A DNA stretch of 64,000 nt from Sphingomonas quercus (GTDB lineage Bacteria > Pseudomonadota > Alphaproteobacteria > Sphingomonadales > Sphingomonadaceae). The position numbers and the translations under genes are program-made. The stretch covers positions 1-64,000 of the forward strand of contig NZ_JAHKRT010000003.1 of the NCBI RefSeq assembly GCF_018863195.1, given 5' to 3'. Below are positions 48,936-56,560 of this stretch, piece after piece (the stretch's first letter is position 1; the number at the start of each line of letters is the position of its first letter). Under the pieces are notes generated by a model, which did no database searches, was not told where the DNA came from, and was given only the letters and a program-made list of their open reading frames with translations.

Positions 48936-49793
48936 GTGGCTTTGATCCGCCCCGGTCTGTCGTTGCTGGTCGCCCTGTGCGTGACCAGCTCGCCTCTCGC
49001 CGCCAGCATCTTCTACCGTGACGATCAGGTGCCAATGAGCCGCGCCCATGGCTCCGATTATTCGCCGTTCGGCGTGGTGCTCGACATGGTCTCGCTGCAA
49101 ACCGGATCGGGCACGCTGATCGGCGCCTGCCATGTGCTGACGGTGCGCCATTTCATCCCCACCAACGATCAGGCGGAGAGCCGCCGCGAGGGCTGGTCGT
49201 TCCGCTTCGGCGCGGGGCCGGCCAGGGACGGGCGCCATGTCGAGCGGCTGGTCCAGGCGACGCCGGTCGCATGGGGCGATTTCGACAAATCCAAGAACAG
49301 CTTCGAGAACGCGGCCAACGACTGGATGCTGCTGCGCCTGAAGGATTGCGTCGGCACGCCGGAGCTTTACGGCCATGTCGCAGTAGAAGCGGTGGGCTAT
49401 GCCCAGCTCGCCGCGCTGACCGACAGCTTCACGAAGGTCGGCCATCCCGGCAACAAGCCGATGGAGGCTGGCGCCTGGGTGCAGCTGCGCTGCCGCATCA
49501 CCGGCCAGCTGCGCAACGGCTATGACCCCAAGGAGAAGCGCAGCTTCCGTTCGCCCGAGCGGCTATGGGACGATGTGTGGGCGACGGACTGCCCGACGCT
49601 GAAAGGCGATTCCGGCGGCGCGATCCTTTATCGCGGCGCCGACAATCGCTTTCGGCTGACCTGCATGCTGATCACCGGCGAATATGATCCGACGCCGAAG
49701 CCGTACAAGGACGCGCTGGTCAATATCTGCCTGTCCAGCAACGCCTTCTGGGGCAAGATCCAGCCCGTGCTGCACGACGCGGGTGACGATTAG
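48936..49793 (+). CDS. Secreted trypsin-like serine protease
   Basis: The protein of about 285 residues has a signal peptide (GLSLLVALCVTSSPLAAS) and a chymotrypsin-fold domain. The triad reads His in HVLTVRHFIPT (in place of TAAHC), Asp in NDWMLLRL and Ser in CPTLKGDSGGAIL. GTG 48936 is favoured because GGGAG lies 6 bases upstream; ATG 48930 and 48885 are alternatives. Several Cys residues suggest disulfides in the periplasm or outside. Specificity cannot be read reliably. It is convergent with the trehalase gene. Confidence 0.83.
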   Translation: MALIRPGLSLLVALCVTSSPLAASIFYRDDQVPMSRAHGSDYSPFGVVLDMVSLQTGSGTLIGACHVLTVRHFIPTNDQAESRREGWSFRFGAGPARDGRHVERLVQATPVAWGDFDKSKNSFENAANDWMLLRLKDCVGTPELYGHVAVEAVGYAQLAALTDSFTKVGHPGNKPMEAGAWVQLRCRITGQLRNGYDPKEKRSFRSPERLWDDVWATDCPTLKGDSGGAILYRGADNRFRLTCMLITGEYDPTPKPYKDALVNICLSSNAFWGKIQPVLHDAGDD

Positions 49794-49813
49794 GGATCCG
49801 GTCGTCGAAGGGT

Positions 49814-51394
49814 TCACGGTGACGACGGGGCGGTGAACGATCCGCCGAGCAGCCCCGGATAGCGTTCGAGCAGCGCGCTCGACACGCCATTGGTCCAGCC
49901 GAAGCCGTCCTGCAGGGGATATTCGCCGCCGCCGCCGGGCTTGCGCTCCTCGACGTCGTATTTTTCGAGCATCTTGCCGGTTTCGGCATAGGCGGTGGCG
50001 ACGGTCTCCATCCAGCGGCGGGCGATGTCGCGGGCGAGATCGCCGGCGCCGTAGCGGGCAAGGCCGTCGATCGCCACCCATTGCAGCGGCGCCCAGCCAT
50101 TGGGCGCGTCCCATTGCTGGCCGGTGGTGAGCGGCGTCGTGCGCAGCCCGCCATGGGCGAGCAGACGGCGGCGGGTGGTGTCGGCGACCGCGCGACCCTG
50201 CTCGGGCGAGGCGGCGCCGACGAACAGCGGATAGAGGGTCGCCGCAGAGAGGATCGGGGTCGGCTTGCGGGCGATGCGGTCCCAGTCGGCGTACCGCCCT
50301 TCACCCGGCACCCAGAGATAGCGGTCCATCGCCGCCTTGCGCCGCGCCGCCAGTCCGGCGAAGCGGGTAGCGCAAGGCCGGTCTCCGGCCACGCGGCAGC
50401 GCTCGGCGATACGCTGCTCCATGGCGAACAGCAGGCTGTTGAGATCGACCGGGACGATGTCGGTGGTGCGGATCGTCGCCAGCGAGGCCGGATTGGCGAG
50501 CCAGCGGGCGCTGAAATCCCAGCCGCTTTCGGCGCTGGCGCGGAGGTGGCGATAGGTGATCGCGGCGGGTCCCGCAGCGGACCGGGCGGTGGCGACGTCC
50601 TCGGCGAAGGATTCGTCGCGCGGCGTGTCGCGATCGTCCCAATAGCGGTTGAGCAGGCTGCCGTCCGGCATGCGCACCACCCGCGCGCAGGCGCCCGAGA
50701 CATCGAGGCAGGCGGCGCCCTTCATCCAGAAATCATGTTCGCGGCGCAGCGCCGCCAGGCGGCGGGCCGCGAGCTTCGGATCGGTCGCCTTCGAAAGATC
50801 AAGCATCAGCGCGAAAAAGGGCGGCTGCGAGCGGCTGAGATAATAAGTGCGCATGCCGTTCGGGATATGGCCGTGGCTTTCGATGACGCTGGTGAAATCG
50901 GCGAGCATCGATTCGACAAGCGGCTCCTGGCCGTCTGCGACGAGCCCGAGCATGGTAAAATAGCTGTCCCAATAATAGATTTCGCGGAAGCGGCCGCCCG
51001 GCACCACGAACGGGGCGGGCATCGCCAGCGCCGAGCTGCCCGGGCGCGCCGCGACCGGCTGGCGGGTGAGCAGGGGCCACAGCGAACGGACGTGATCCCG
51101 CAGGTCCGCCGCCTGATGATCATTGACGCCGGGGACGGTGAAGCGGGCGAGCACGAAGGCACGCAGCGCCGCCTTGCCCTGCGGCCGTTCCCGCGCGAAA
51201 TCCGCCATGATCTCGGCCGCCGGTCGGCGGGGGGCGGCGTCGACGAAGGTCTTGCCGTCGGCGAAGATGCGCTCGGTCTGGACCTGCTCGAACAGGGCGC
51301 CGTAGAGATCGGCCGGCGAAGGCTGGGCGAGCGCCGGCAGGGCGGCCGTCGTCGCGCAGAGCAGCGCCGCCAGCCATCGCATCGTTGATGTCAT
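49814..51394 (-). CDS. treA: Periplasmic trehalase (GH37)
   Basis: The 526-residue enzyme hydrolyses trehalose to two glucose molecules. Both family signatures are present: PGGRFREIYYWDSYF (about residues 132-146) and QWDAPNGWAP (about 418-427), with the catalytic Asp in ESGWDFSARW. A signal peptide ends ALPALAQ, placing it in the periplasm. The ATG at 51394 overlaps the stop of the MgtC-like gene (TGATG), so they are coupled. It lets the cell use external trehalose; no trehalose synthesis genes are seen here. Confidence 0.95.
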   Translation of the reverse strand: MTSTMRWLAALLCATTAALPALAQPSPADLYGALFEQVQTERIFADGKTFVDAAPRRPAAEIMADFARERPQGKAALRAFVLARFTVPGVNDHQAADLRDHVRSLWPLLTRQPVAARPGSSALAMPAPFVVPGGRFREIYYWDSYFTMLGLVADGQEPLVESMLADFTSVIESHGHIPNGMRTYYLSRSQPPFFALMLDLSKATDPKLAARRLAALRREHDFWMKGAACLDVSGACARVVRMPDGSLLNRYWDDRDTPRDESFAEDVATARSAAGPAAITYRHLRASAESGWDFSARWLANPASLATIRTTDIVPVDLNSLLFAMEQRIAERCRVAGDRPCATRFAGLAARRKAAMDRYLWVPGEGRYADWDRIARKPTPILSAATLYPLFVGAASPEQGRAVADTTRRRLLAHGGLRTTPLTTGQQWDAPNGWAPLQWVAIDGLARYGAGDLARDIARRWMETVATAYAETGKMLEKYDVEERKPGGGGEYPLQDGFGWTNGVSSALLERYPGLLGGSFTAPSSP

Positions 51395-51918
51395 CACCTT
51401 CGGTCCTCACCCGCGCCGCGATCGATGGCGCCGCGCCGATTGGGTAGCCCAAGCTCGCCCGCCTGGTCACCTGCCCGCCGCCGGGCCGGAAACAGCCGCT
51501 CCGCCAGCCCGACCAGCGACAGCACGGCCAGCGCCATGCCGGCGGCGAGCAGCACCAGCCGGAGCTGCCCCGCCCCGGCGGCGATGCCGACCGCGGCAGC
51601 GAGCCACAGGCTGGCGGCGGTGGTCATGTTGCGGACATCGCCGCCGCGCACGAAGATCAGGCCGCCGGCGATGAAGCCGATGGCCTGCGCCAGCCCCTGC
51701 ACCGCGCGCAGCGGATCGCTGCGCCCGGCCGGCTGGGATTCGGTGATGAGCAGCGCCGAGACGGTGATCGCCGCCGAGCTGAGCGCGACGAGGGCATGGG
51801 TGCGCAGGCCGGCATCACGGCCGCGCCATTCCCGCTCCAGCCCGAGGACGAGGCCGACCAAAGTGGCGAGCCCGAGCCGCAACGCGATCGATTCCCAGCT
51901 TGTGCCGAGTTCAGGCAA
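51394..51918 (-). CDS. MgtC/SapB family membrane protein
   Basis: The 174-residue protein has about four helices and the MgtC signature: RLGLATLVGLVLGLEREWRGRDAGLRTHALVALSSA (key residues GLEREW and GLRTH) and later GFIAGGLIF with an MTTAASLWLAAAVG helix. It lacks the C-terminal ACT-like domain of true MgtC virulence factors, so it is the short SapB-like form. It is translationally coupled to the trehalase gene. Function in magnesium or membrane-potential homeostasis is inferred from the family. Confidence 0.9.
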   Translation of the reverse strand: MPELGTSWESIALRLGLATLVGLVLGLEREWRGRDAGLRTHALVALSSAAITVSALLITESQPAGRSDPLRAVQGLAQAIGFIAGGLIFVRGGDVRNMTTAASLWLAAAVGIAAGAGQLRLVLLAAGMALAVLSLVGLAERLFPARRRAGDQAGELGLPNRRGAIDRGAGEDRR

Positions 51919-51974
51919 ATCCAGCTCCCGCGCCTGTTCGAGGGGTGAACGCGCCGCAGGCCCGACGGTGCCGA

Positions 51975-53156
51975 TCAGTCGGCGGCGGCGGCCTCGCGCT
52001 GGGTGGCGAGCGCCGCGTCATAGGCGACCGTGGCGCGGACTACGGCCTGCATCAGCGCCATCCGCTCCGGCAGCGGGCGGGCAGTACGGCCGATCAGCAC
52101 GGCGACGCTATAGGCGCGGCCGTCGGGCGCGGTCAGGATGCCGACATCATTATACCCGGCCTGCTCACCCTGGAAGACCTGCCCGGTGCCGGTCTTGTGC
52201 GACAAGGTCCAGCCGGGCGGGAGGCCGCCCTTGAGCCGCTGCGGGCCGGTGCGGGTGTGGCTCATGATGTCCATCATCTGCTCGGTCGCGCCGGTCGAGA
52301 GCAGCTGGCCGGTCTTGAGGCGAGCGAGCGCGTCGACGATGCCGAACGGGGTGGCGCCATCGACCGGATCGGCGACATAGCCGTCGAAAGCGGCGCGCCG
52401 CACGGCATCGGGCAGCGTATCGCGCGCCGCGTAGAAGCCGCCGCCCTGGGCATAGGCCGGCTTCCATTCGAGGCCGGCGATGCCGCTCTGCAACGGCCGC
52501 TCGCCGGGGCCGAAGCGGATACCCATCAGCCCCTTGCGGGCGAGCGTGTCGCGCACCGCGTCCGGCCCGCCGACCTCGCGCAGCAGCCGGTCATTGGCGG
52601 TGTTGTCGCTCTGGGTGAGGGCACGGACGAGCAGGTCCTCGTTAGTGGTGCGGAAGCCGCCGGGCTTTAGCGCCAGCGGGCGGATCGGCTGGTGGAACAG
52701 GGTCAAGTCGTCAGCCGAGACGGTGACCCGGTCGCCGAGGCCGAGCGCGCCGCGATCGACCCGGTCGAGCAGGCTGACCGCGACCCACAATTTGCTGACG
52801 CTCTGCTGCGGGAAATAATCCAGGCCATTATAATGGGACGTCCAGCCGGTCTGCACGTCGCGCACGGCGAGGCCGACCTCACCCCTGAATCCCTCGCCGA
52901 GGCGGCGCAGCCGCGCGTCGAGGGCGACGGCGGCGCTGGGAATGGCCGGCGTGAGGGTGACGATGGTGCTGCGGGGCGCCACCACCGGATCGACGGGCGG
53001 CGGCAGCACGGCGCGGGCCGAACCCGCCGGCGCCGGATCGGCGGCCTGGGGCGCATGATCGGAATGAAGCTGGCAGGCGCCGAGCAGAGCGAGCGAAATC
53101 AGCGTCAGCCGGGGAAGACGCGGCAGGATGGTCGCAGGGCTCCGTCGTTCAGCCAT
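51975..53156 (-). CDS. Class A beta-lactamase-like lipoprotein (serine hydrolase)
   Basis: The 393-residue protein has a lipobox (ALLGACQL, Cys28), a Pro-rich linker, then a class A beta-lactamase domain. Ser119-Val-Ser-Lys122, Ser183-Asp-Asn185, Glu219 in ERPLQ (36 residues after SDN, as Glu166 in class A) and Lys321-Thr-Gly are all in place. The usual Asn170 is Gln, and about 35 extra residues lie between the omega loop and KTG. Activity against beta-lactams is possible but not shown. It lies 97 bases after the SOS-box peptide gene on the same strand, with a hairpin between. Confidence 0.85.
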   Translation of the reverse strand: MAERRSPATILPRLPRLTLISLALLGACQLHSDHAPQAADPAPAGSARAVLPPPVDPVVAPRSTIVTLTPAIPSAAVALDARLRRLGEGFRGEVGLAVRDVQTGWTSHYNGLDYFPQQSVSKLWVAVSLLDRVDRGALGLGDRVTVSADDLTLFHQPIRPLALKPGGFRTTNEDLLVRALTQSDNTANDRLLREVGGPDAVRDTLARKGLMGIRFGPGERPLQSGIAGLEWKPAYAQGGGFYAARDTLPDAVRRAAFDGYVADPVDGATPFGIVDALARLKTGQLLSTGATEQMMDIMSHTRTGPQRLKGGLPPGWTLSHKTGTGQVFQGEQAGYNDVGILTAPDGRAYSVAVLIGRTARPLPERMALMQAVVRATVAYDAALATQREAAAAD

Positions 53157-53214
53157 TCTCTCGCCTTGTTTGGGACGAGAATATTGGCGCGCGCCTTGCC
53201 CGATCCTTAACGGC

Positions 53215-53241
53215 GGCCGGGCGGCGACCAGCCACCCGGCC
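53215..53241 (-). terminator. Hairpin after the 30-residue SOS peptide
   Basis: An 11-base stem with one mismatch (53215-53225 with 53231-53241) closes on five bases, 12 bases beyond the peptide stop. The T tract is weak (GTTAAGG follows on the minus strand). It would close a transcript of about 160-170 bases and separate it from the beta-lactamase-like gene. Confidence 0.5.
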
Positions 53242-53253
53242 CACCGCCGGACA

Positions 53254-53346
53254 CTAGCGCCGCCGCCGAAAGGCCCAGACGAGCCCGGCCAGGCTGGTGA
53301 GGAACGTCGACAGGGCCATGATGAGAGAGGGATCGATCGCAACCAT
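53254..53346 (-). CDS. 30-residue membrane peptide under LexA control (SidA/TisB-like candidate)
   Basis: The reading frame ATG (53346) to TAG (53254) encodes 30 residues: a short acidic start (MVAIDPS), a hydrophobic helix of about 17 residues (LIMALSTFLTSLAGLVW), and a basic end (AFRRRR). AAAGGAG lies 7 bases before the ATG, an ideal ribosome binding site. Upstream are a TTGTTC-N16-TAATAG promoter and an exact LexA box; downstream is a hairpin. Small SOS-induced membrane peptides are known: SidA (29 residues, Caulobacter, cell-division block) and TisB (29 residues, E. coli, membrane depolarisation). I claim the same genetic layout, not sequence homology. The gene is too short for usual gene finders. 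Confidence 0.65.
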   Translation of the reverse strand: MVAIDPSLIMALSTFLTSLAGLVWAFRRRR

Positions 53347-53388
53347 GGTCAGACTCCTTTCATGGACTCGAGACTGACCCAACCGATC

Positions 53389-53416
53389 CTATTAGGAAAG
53401 AACATAAAGAGAACAA
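53389..53416 (-). promoter_or_regulatory. LexA-controlled promoter of the 30-residue peptide
   Basis: The LexA box GAAC-ATAAAGA-GAAC occupies 53400-53414 (GTTC-N7-GTTC on the gene strand). The -35 TTGTTC (53411-53416) overlaps it, and a -10 TAATAG lies at 53389-53394 with 16-base spacing. The start of transcription would fall near 53382, giving a leader of about 36 bases. The -35/box overlap is the same device as at recA. Confidence 0.75.
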
Positions 53417-53496
53417 ATGGCGTGTAGACGTTTTGCGCCAGGGCCGCCGGCCTTGCGCCGCGCCCGGAGTCGCGGCTAGACGCGCCCCATTCGCAA

Positions 53497-53545
53497 GGAT
53501 CCGGTGCAAATCCGGATGGCTATCCCGGCCGCCGATCCGCCGGGC
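53497..53545 (+). ncRNA. Possible structured leader RNA before the SulP gene
   Basis: Two adjacent hairpins lie 26-74 bases before the SulP start: ATCCGG/CCGGAT around a 7-base loop (53499-53517), and CCCGGC/GCCGGG around a 9-base loop (53524-53544). The words GGTGCAAATCCGG and GGCCAGACC look like parts of known metabolite-binding RNAs. I recall a candidate RNA class called sul1, described upstream of sulfate-transporter genes in Alphaproteobacteria. A match cannot be confirmed by eye. Confidence 0.35.
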
Positions 53546-53570
53546 ATGCGCTGATTAACAGGCCAGACCC

Positions 53571-54971
53571 ATGTTCTCCCGTTTCCGGACCGAATGGTTC
53601 GCCGACGCCGGCGAGGCGCGCCGCGACGTGCTCGCCGGCATCGTCGTTGCGCTGGCGCTGATCCCCGAGGCGATCGGCTTTTCGATCATCGCCGGCGTCG
53701 ATCCGCGCGTCGGCCTCTACGCCTCGGTGGCGATCGCGATCACCGTGTCGCTGCTGGGCGGGCGGCCGGCGATGATCTCCGCGGCGACGGCGGCGGTGGC
53801 GGTGGTGGTGACGCCGCTCGTCCGCGACCATGGCGTCGCCTATCTGTTCGCAGCGACGATCCTGATGGGCGTCATCCAGGCCGTGGCCGGGCTGCTCAGG
53901 CTCGACCTGCTGATGCAGTTCGTGTCGCGGTCAGTGATCACCGGCTTCGTGAACGCGCTGGCGATCCTGATCTTCATGGCGCAATTGCCCCAGCTTACTG
54001 GCGTCACCTGGCACACATACGCCATGGTGGCCGCAGGGCTCGCCATCATTTACCTGTTTCCGCGCGTGACGCGGGCCGTGCCGTCGCCGCTGGTGGCGAT
54101 TCTCGTGCTGGCCGGTGCCGGGATCGCGCTCGGCTTGCCGGTACGCACCGTCGGCGACATGGGCCGGCTGCCCGAAGGCATTCCGAGCCTCGCCTTGCCC
54201 GACGTGCCGCTGACCCTCGACACGCTGCGCATCATCTTCCCCTATTCGCTGACGATGGCCGCGGTCGGCCTGCTCGAATCGATGATGACCGCGCAGATCG
54301 TCGACGACATGACCGACAGCGACAAGCGCCGCGAATGCCTCGGCCAGGGTGGCGCCAACATTGCCGCCGCCTTGGTTGGCGGCATGGGCGGATGCGCGAT
54401 GATCGGCCAGTCGGTGATCAACGTCACCTCGGGCGGGCGCAAGCGGCTGTCGACCTTCGTGGCCGGCGCGTTCCTGCTGTTCCTGCTGGCGGTGCTGGGG
54501 CCGGTGGTCGGGCGCATCCCGATGCCGGCGCTGGTGGCGGTGATGATCATGGTCTCGATCGGCACGTTCAGCTGGAACTCGATCCCCAACCTGCGCCGCC
54601 ATCCGCCGACCTCGTCGGTGGTGATGCTGGTGACGGTGGCAGTGGTGGTGGCGACGCGCGACCTCGCGCAGGGCGTGCTGGCCGGCGTGCTGCTGTCGGG
54701 CATCTTCTTCGCCGGCAAGGCGCGACGGATGTTCACCGTCACCCGCAGCGAGGAGCCGGACGAGCGGAGTGCGACCTATCGGGTGGAGGGCGAGATCTTC
54801 TTCGCGTCGGTCGACCGCTTCCGCCGCGCATTCCTGCCCGGCGAGGCGGCACGGCGGGTGTTGATCGACGTCTCGGCCGCGCATTTCTGGGACATTTCGG
54901 CGGTCGGCGCGCTCGACAAGATCATCGCCCGGCTGCGCCGCGACGGCACGGCGGTGGAGGTGATCGGCTAA
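53571..54971 (+). CDS. SulP family anion transporter, C-terminus lost by frameshift
   Basis: The 466-residue protein has the SulP transport domain (start [62 protein letters not shown]) with 10-12 membrane segments, then a C-terminal STAS domain ([34 protein letters not shown]). It likely imports sulfate or bicarbonate. The frame stops at VEVIG, where SulP proteins normally continue GLN.AS..LVDRLA.HDK. That tail is present 1 base out of frame up to 55053. Loss of the last STAS helix may be tolerated or may be a sequence error. Confidence 0.88.
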   Translation: MFSRFRTEWFADAGEARRDVLAGIVVALALIPEAIGFSIIAGVDPRVGLYASVAIAITVSLLGGRPAMISAATAAVAVVVTPLVRDHGVAYLFAATILMGVIQAVAGLLRLDLLMQFVSRSVITGFVNALAILIFMAQLPQLTGVTWHTYAMVAAGLAIIYLFPRVTRAVPSPLVAILVLAGAGIALGLPVRTVGDMGRLPEGIPSLALPDVPLTLDTLRIIFPYSLTMAAVGLLESMMTAQIVDDMTDSDKRRECLGQGGANIAAALVGGMGGCAMIGQSVINVTSGGRKRLSTFVAGAFLLFLLAVLGPVVGRIPMPALVAVMIMVSIGTFSWNSIPNLRRHPPTSSVVMLVTVAVVVATRDLAQGVLAGVLLSGIFFAGKARRMFTVTRSEEPDERSATYRVEGEIFFASVDRFRRAFLPGEAARRVLIDVSAAHFWDISAVGALDKIIARLRRDGTAVEVIG

Positions 54972-55053
54972 TAACCGCGCCAGCGCCGATCTCGTCGATC
55001 GCCTCGCCATGCATGACAAGACCGGCTTCGAGCTCGGCGCCGTGCCGCATTGA
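54972..55053 (+). pseudogene. Out-of-frame 3' end of the SulP gene
   Basis: Reading in the +1 frame from 54973 gives 26 residues beginning NRASADLVDRLAMHDK and ending GAVPH before TGA at 55051-55053. This is the expected last helix of the STAS domain. Four bases (TAAT) stand between the GGC codon and AAC where three are expected, so a single inserted base accounts for the break. Confidence 0.7.
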
Positions 55054-55190
55054 AGGTGGCGTCGGCGGTCGGCGGCGATACCGGCCGCCACTCCCATCGC
55101 CTCATCCCGGACGGCATCGGCCACGATCCGCCGCACAATGCGCCGAAAGCCTTTGCCGACGCGGCGGCGCGCGTGGCAGCAGGCGGCTGA
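55053..55190 (+). pseudogene. C-terminal remnant of an alpha/beta hydrolase gene
   Basis: A frame without a start codon reads RHSHRLIPDGIGHDPPHNAP then KAFADAAARVAAGG before TGA at 55188-55190. This resembles the end of alpha/beta hydrolases, where IGHN.P.EAP.AFADA carries the catalytic His. No upstream body of such a gene exists between it and SulP, so it appears to be the scar of a deletion. Identification rests on a short stretch. Confidence 0.45.
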
Positions 55191-55207
55191 GCAAGCAGGA
55201 GCCGGGG

Positions 55208-55738
55208 ATGCGCAATTGCCTCGTCATCGCGCTGGCGCTGGGCGCATGCCACGCCGCGCCATCGGCCGAACCGGCCGCGCAGAACGCCACCGTCTCCGCG
55301 CCGGCACCGCAGGCCGGCGCCGCGCCGGTGCCGGCGCCGGACAGCGCCGAGGCGGCAGCCGCGGTGGTGCAGCTTTATTATGCGGCGATCGCGGCGGGCG
55401 ATTACGCCGCAGCCTATCGGCAATGGGCAGACGGCGGCCGCGCCAGCCGCCAGGATGAGGCCGGGTTTCGCAAGGGCTTTGCCGACACCCGCGCGGTGCG
55501 CGCGACGCTCGGACCGCCGGGCACGGTCGAAGGGGCGGCGGGATCGCTTTACGTGACGGTGCCGGTGACGGTCGAAGCGGCGCTGGCGGACGGGACGCGG
55601 CAGCGTTTCATCGGCAGTTACGTGCTGCGCCGCGTGAACGATGTGCCGGGCGCCACTGCGGAGCAGCGCCGCTGGCACATCCAGTCCGCCGACCTCAGGG
55701 CCGATCAGGCGGGCAGGCGCTCCGCCTCGCGGATCTGA
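55208..55738 (+). CDS. Exported lipoprotein of unknown function
   Basis: The 176-residue protein has a short signal with a lipobox (LALGACHA, Cys about residue 14), an Ala/Pro-rich linker and a C-terminal alpha+beta domain (AVVQLYYAAIAAGDYAAAYRQW, then VPVTVEAALADG and IGSYVLRRVN) that looks NTF2-like. AGGAGCCGGGG precedes the ATG at 55208. Its last 34 bases overlap the convergent DUF465 gene. Function is unknown. Confidence 0.72.
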   Translation: MRNCLVIALALGACHAAPSAEPAAQNATVSAPAPQAGAAPVPAPDSAEAAAAVVQLYYAAIAAGDYAAAYRQWADGGRASRQDEAGFRKGFADTRAVRATLGPPGTVEGAAGSLYVTVPVTVEAALADGTRQRFIGSYVLRRVNDVPGATAEQRRWHIQSADLRADQAGRRSASRI

Positions 55739-55875
55739 TCCTTCACCACCAGCTTCAGCTTCTTGAGGCGATTGCAGGCAAGCTCGTCCGGGAAGCGCTT
55801 CCGGAGCGCGGCCTCCAGCTCGACCTCGAGCCGGCTATGCTCCCGATGCAGATAACGCGCGAACCTGTCGGACAT
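55705..55875 (-). CDS. DUF465 (YdcH/SlyX-like) family protein
   Basis: The 56-residue protein reads MSDRFARYLHREHSRLEVEL near its start and ends LKKLKLVVKDQIREAERLPA, the DUF465 pattern of H..LE...R..PD...L..LKK.KL..KD.I. It should form a short antiparallel coiled coil; function in the family is unknown. GGAGAGGAGAGAAGG immediately precedes the ATG at 55875, an unusually strong ribosome binding site. The 3' end overlaps the convergent lipoprotein gene by 34 bases. Confidence 0.85.
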   Translation of the reverse strand: MSDRFARYLHREHSRLEVELEAALRKRFPDELACNRLKKLKLVVKDQIREAERLPA

Positions 55876-56035
55876 CCTTCTCTCCTCTCCTAATGCGGCC
55901 CCTTGTCACGCCGATGACGGCATGCGGGCCTTTGATCCGGAGCAGCGTGGGGGCGGCAGGGTTACGGAAGCCTTACCAGCCCACCGACTATCAAACGACG
56001 GAACGCTCTGCCGGGGTCCCGGTTATGTCCCGGCG

Positions 56036-56560
56036 ATGGCGCAGCTTAGCGGACCCGCCCCCGATGGCATCGCGGACGTGCATCTCCGACCGTCGCGGCG
56101 GCGCGCCAATCCCGGAACCCTCATTCTGCTTGCCGCCGTCGTCGCGGTGGCGCTGCTCGGCCTGCTCGGCGGCGGGCGCAGCCCGGCGCGAACGGCGGAC
56201 AGCGAAGCGGCGCGCCTCACCATTCACGCGCCGGCCACGCTGCGCAACGGCACCATCTTCGAGATGCGGGTGCGGATCGAGCCGAAACGGCCTGTCGACG
56301 AGCTGGTCATCGCCCTTTCGCCCGAGTTGTGGCGCGACATCACGATCAACGCGACGACGCCGGAAGCGGAGAAGGAAGCGTTCGAGGACGGCATGGTCCG
56401 CCTCACCTTCGGCAAGGCCGCCCCGGGCGAGCCGGTGCTGATCAAGTTCGACGGGCAGATCAACCCGGCGCTGATCGGACGCAATGGCGGGGAGATCGCG
56501 GTCTATGACGGCAAGGCCCGGCTCGTCGCCCTGCCGGTTCAGATGAGGGTGCTGCCCTGA
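56036..56560 (+). CDS. Membrane-anchored protein of unknown function, coupled to DUF421 gene
   Basis: The 174-residue protein has a cytoplasmic Arg-rich start (LRPSRRRANPG), one membrane helix (about residues 27-45) and an extracytoplasmic beta-rich domain with the strands IFEMRVRIEPKRPVDELVIAL and VLIKFDGQINPALIG. It resembles no family I can name. Its stop overlaps the ATG of the DUF421 gene (TGATG), so the two products are probably partners. The start at 56036 is the first ATG compatible with the anchor; an upstream frame to 55922 is possible. Confidence 0.68.
   Translation: MAQLSGPAPDGIADVHLRPSRRRANPGTLILLAAVVAVALLGLLGGGRSPARTADSEAARLTIHAPATLRNGTIFEMRVRIEPKRPVDELVIALSPELWRDITINATTPEAEKEAFEDGMVRLTFGKAAPGEPVLIKFDGQINPALIGRNGGEIAVYDGKARLVALPVQMRVLP

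Noticed and set aside
48802-49035. N-terminal extension of the exported 48262 protein
   Set aside because: It would bury the signal peptide behind 78 Arg-rich residues and overlap the divergent protease gene. GTG 48801 with GGAGAAA upstream is better.
53497-53570. Cobalamin riboswitch before SulP
   Set aside because: GGTGCAAATCCGG and GGCCAGACC look similar to riboswitch parts, but the conserved GGGAA, ACTG and full B12 box are missing. A different leader RNA is more likely.
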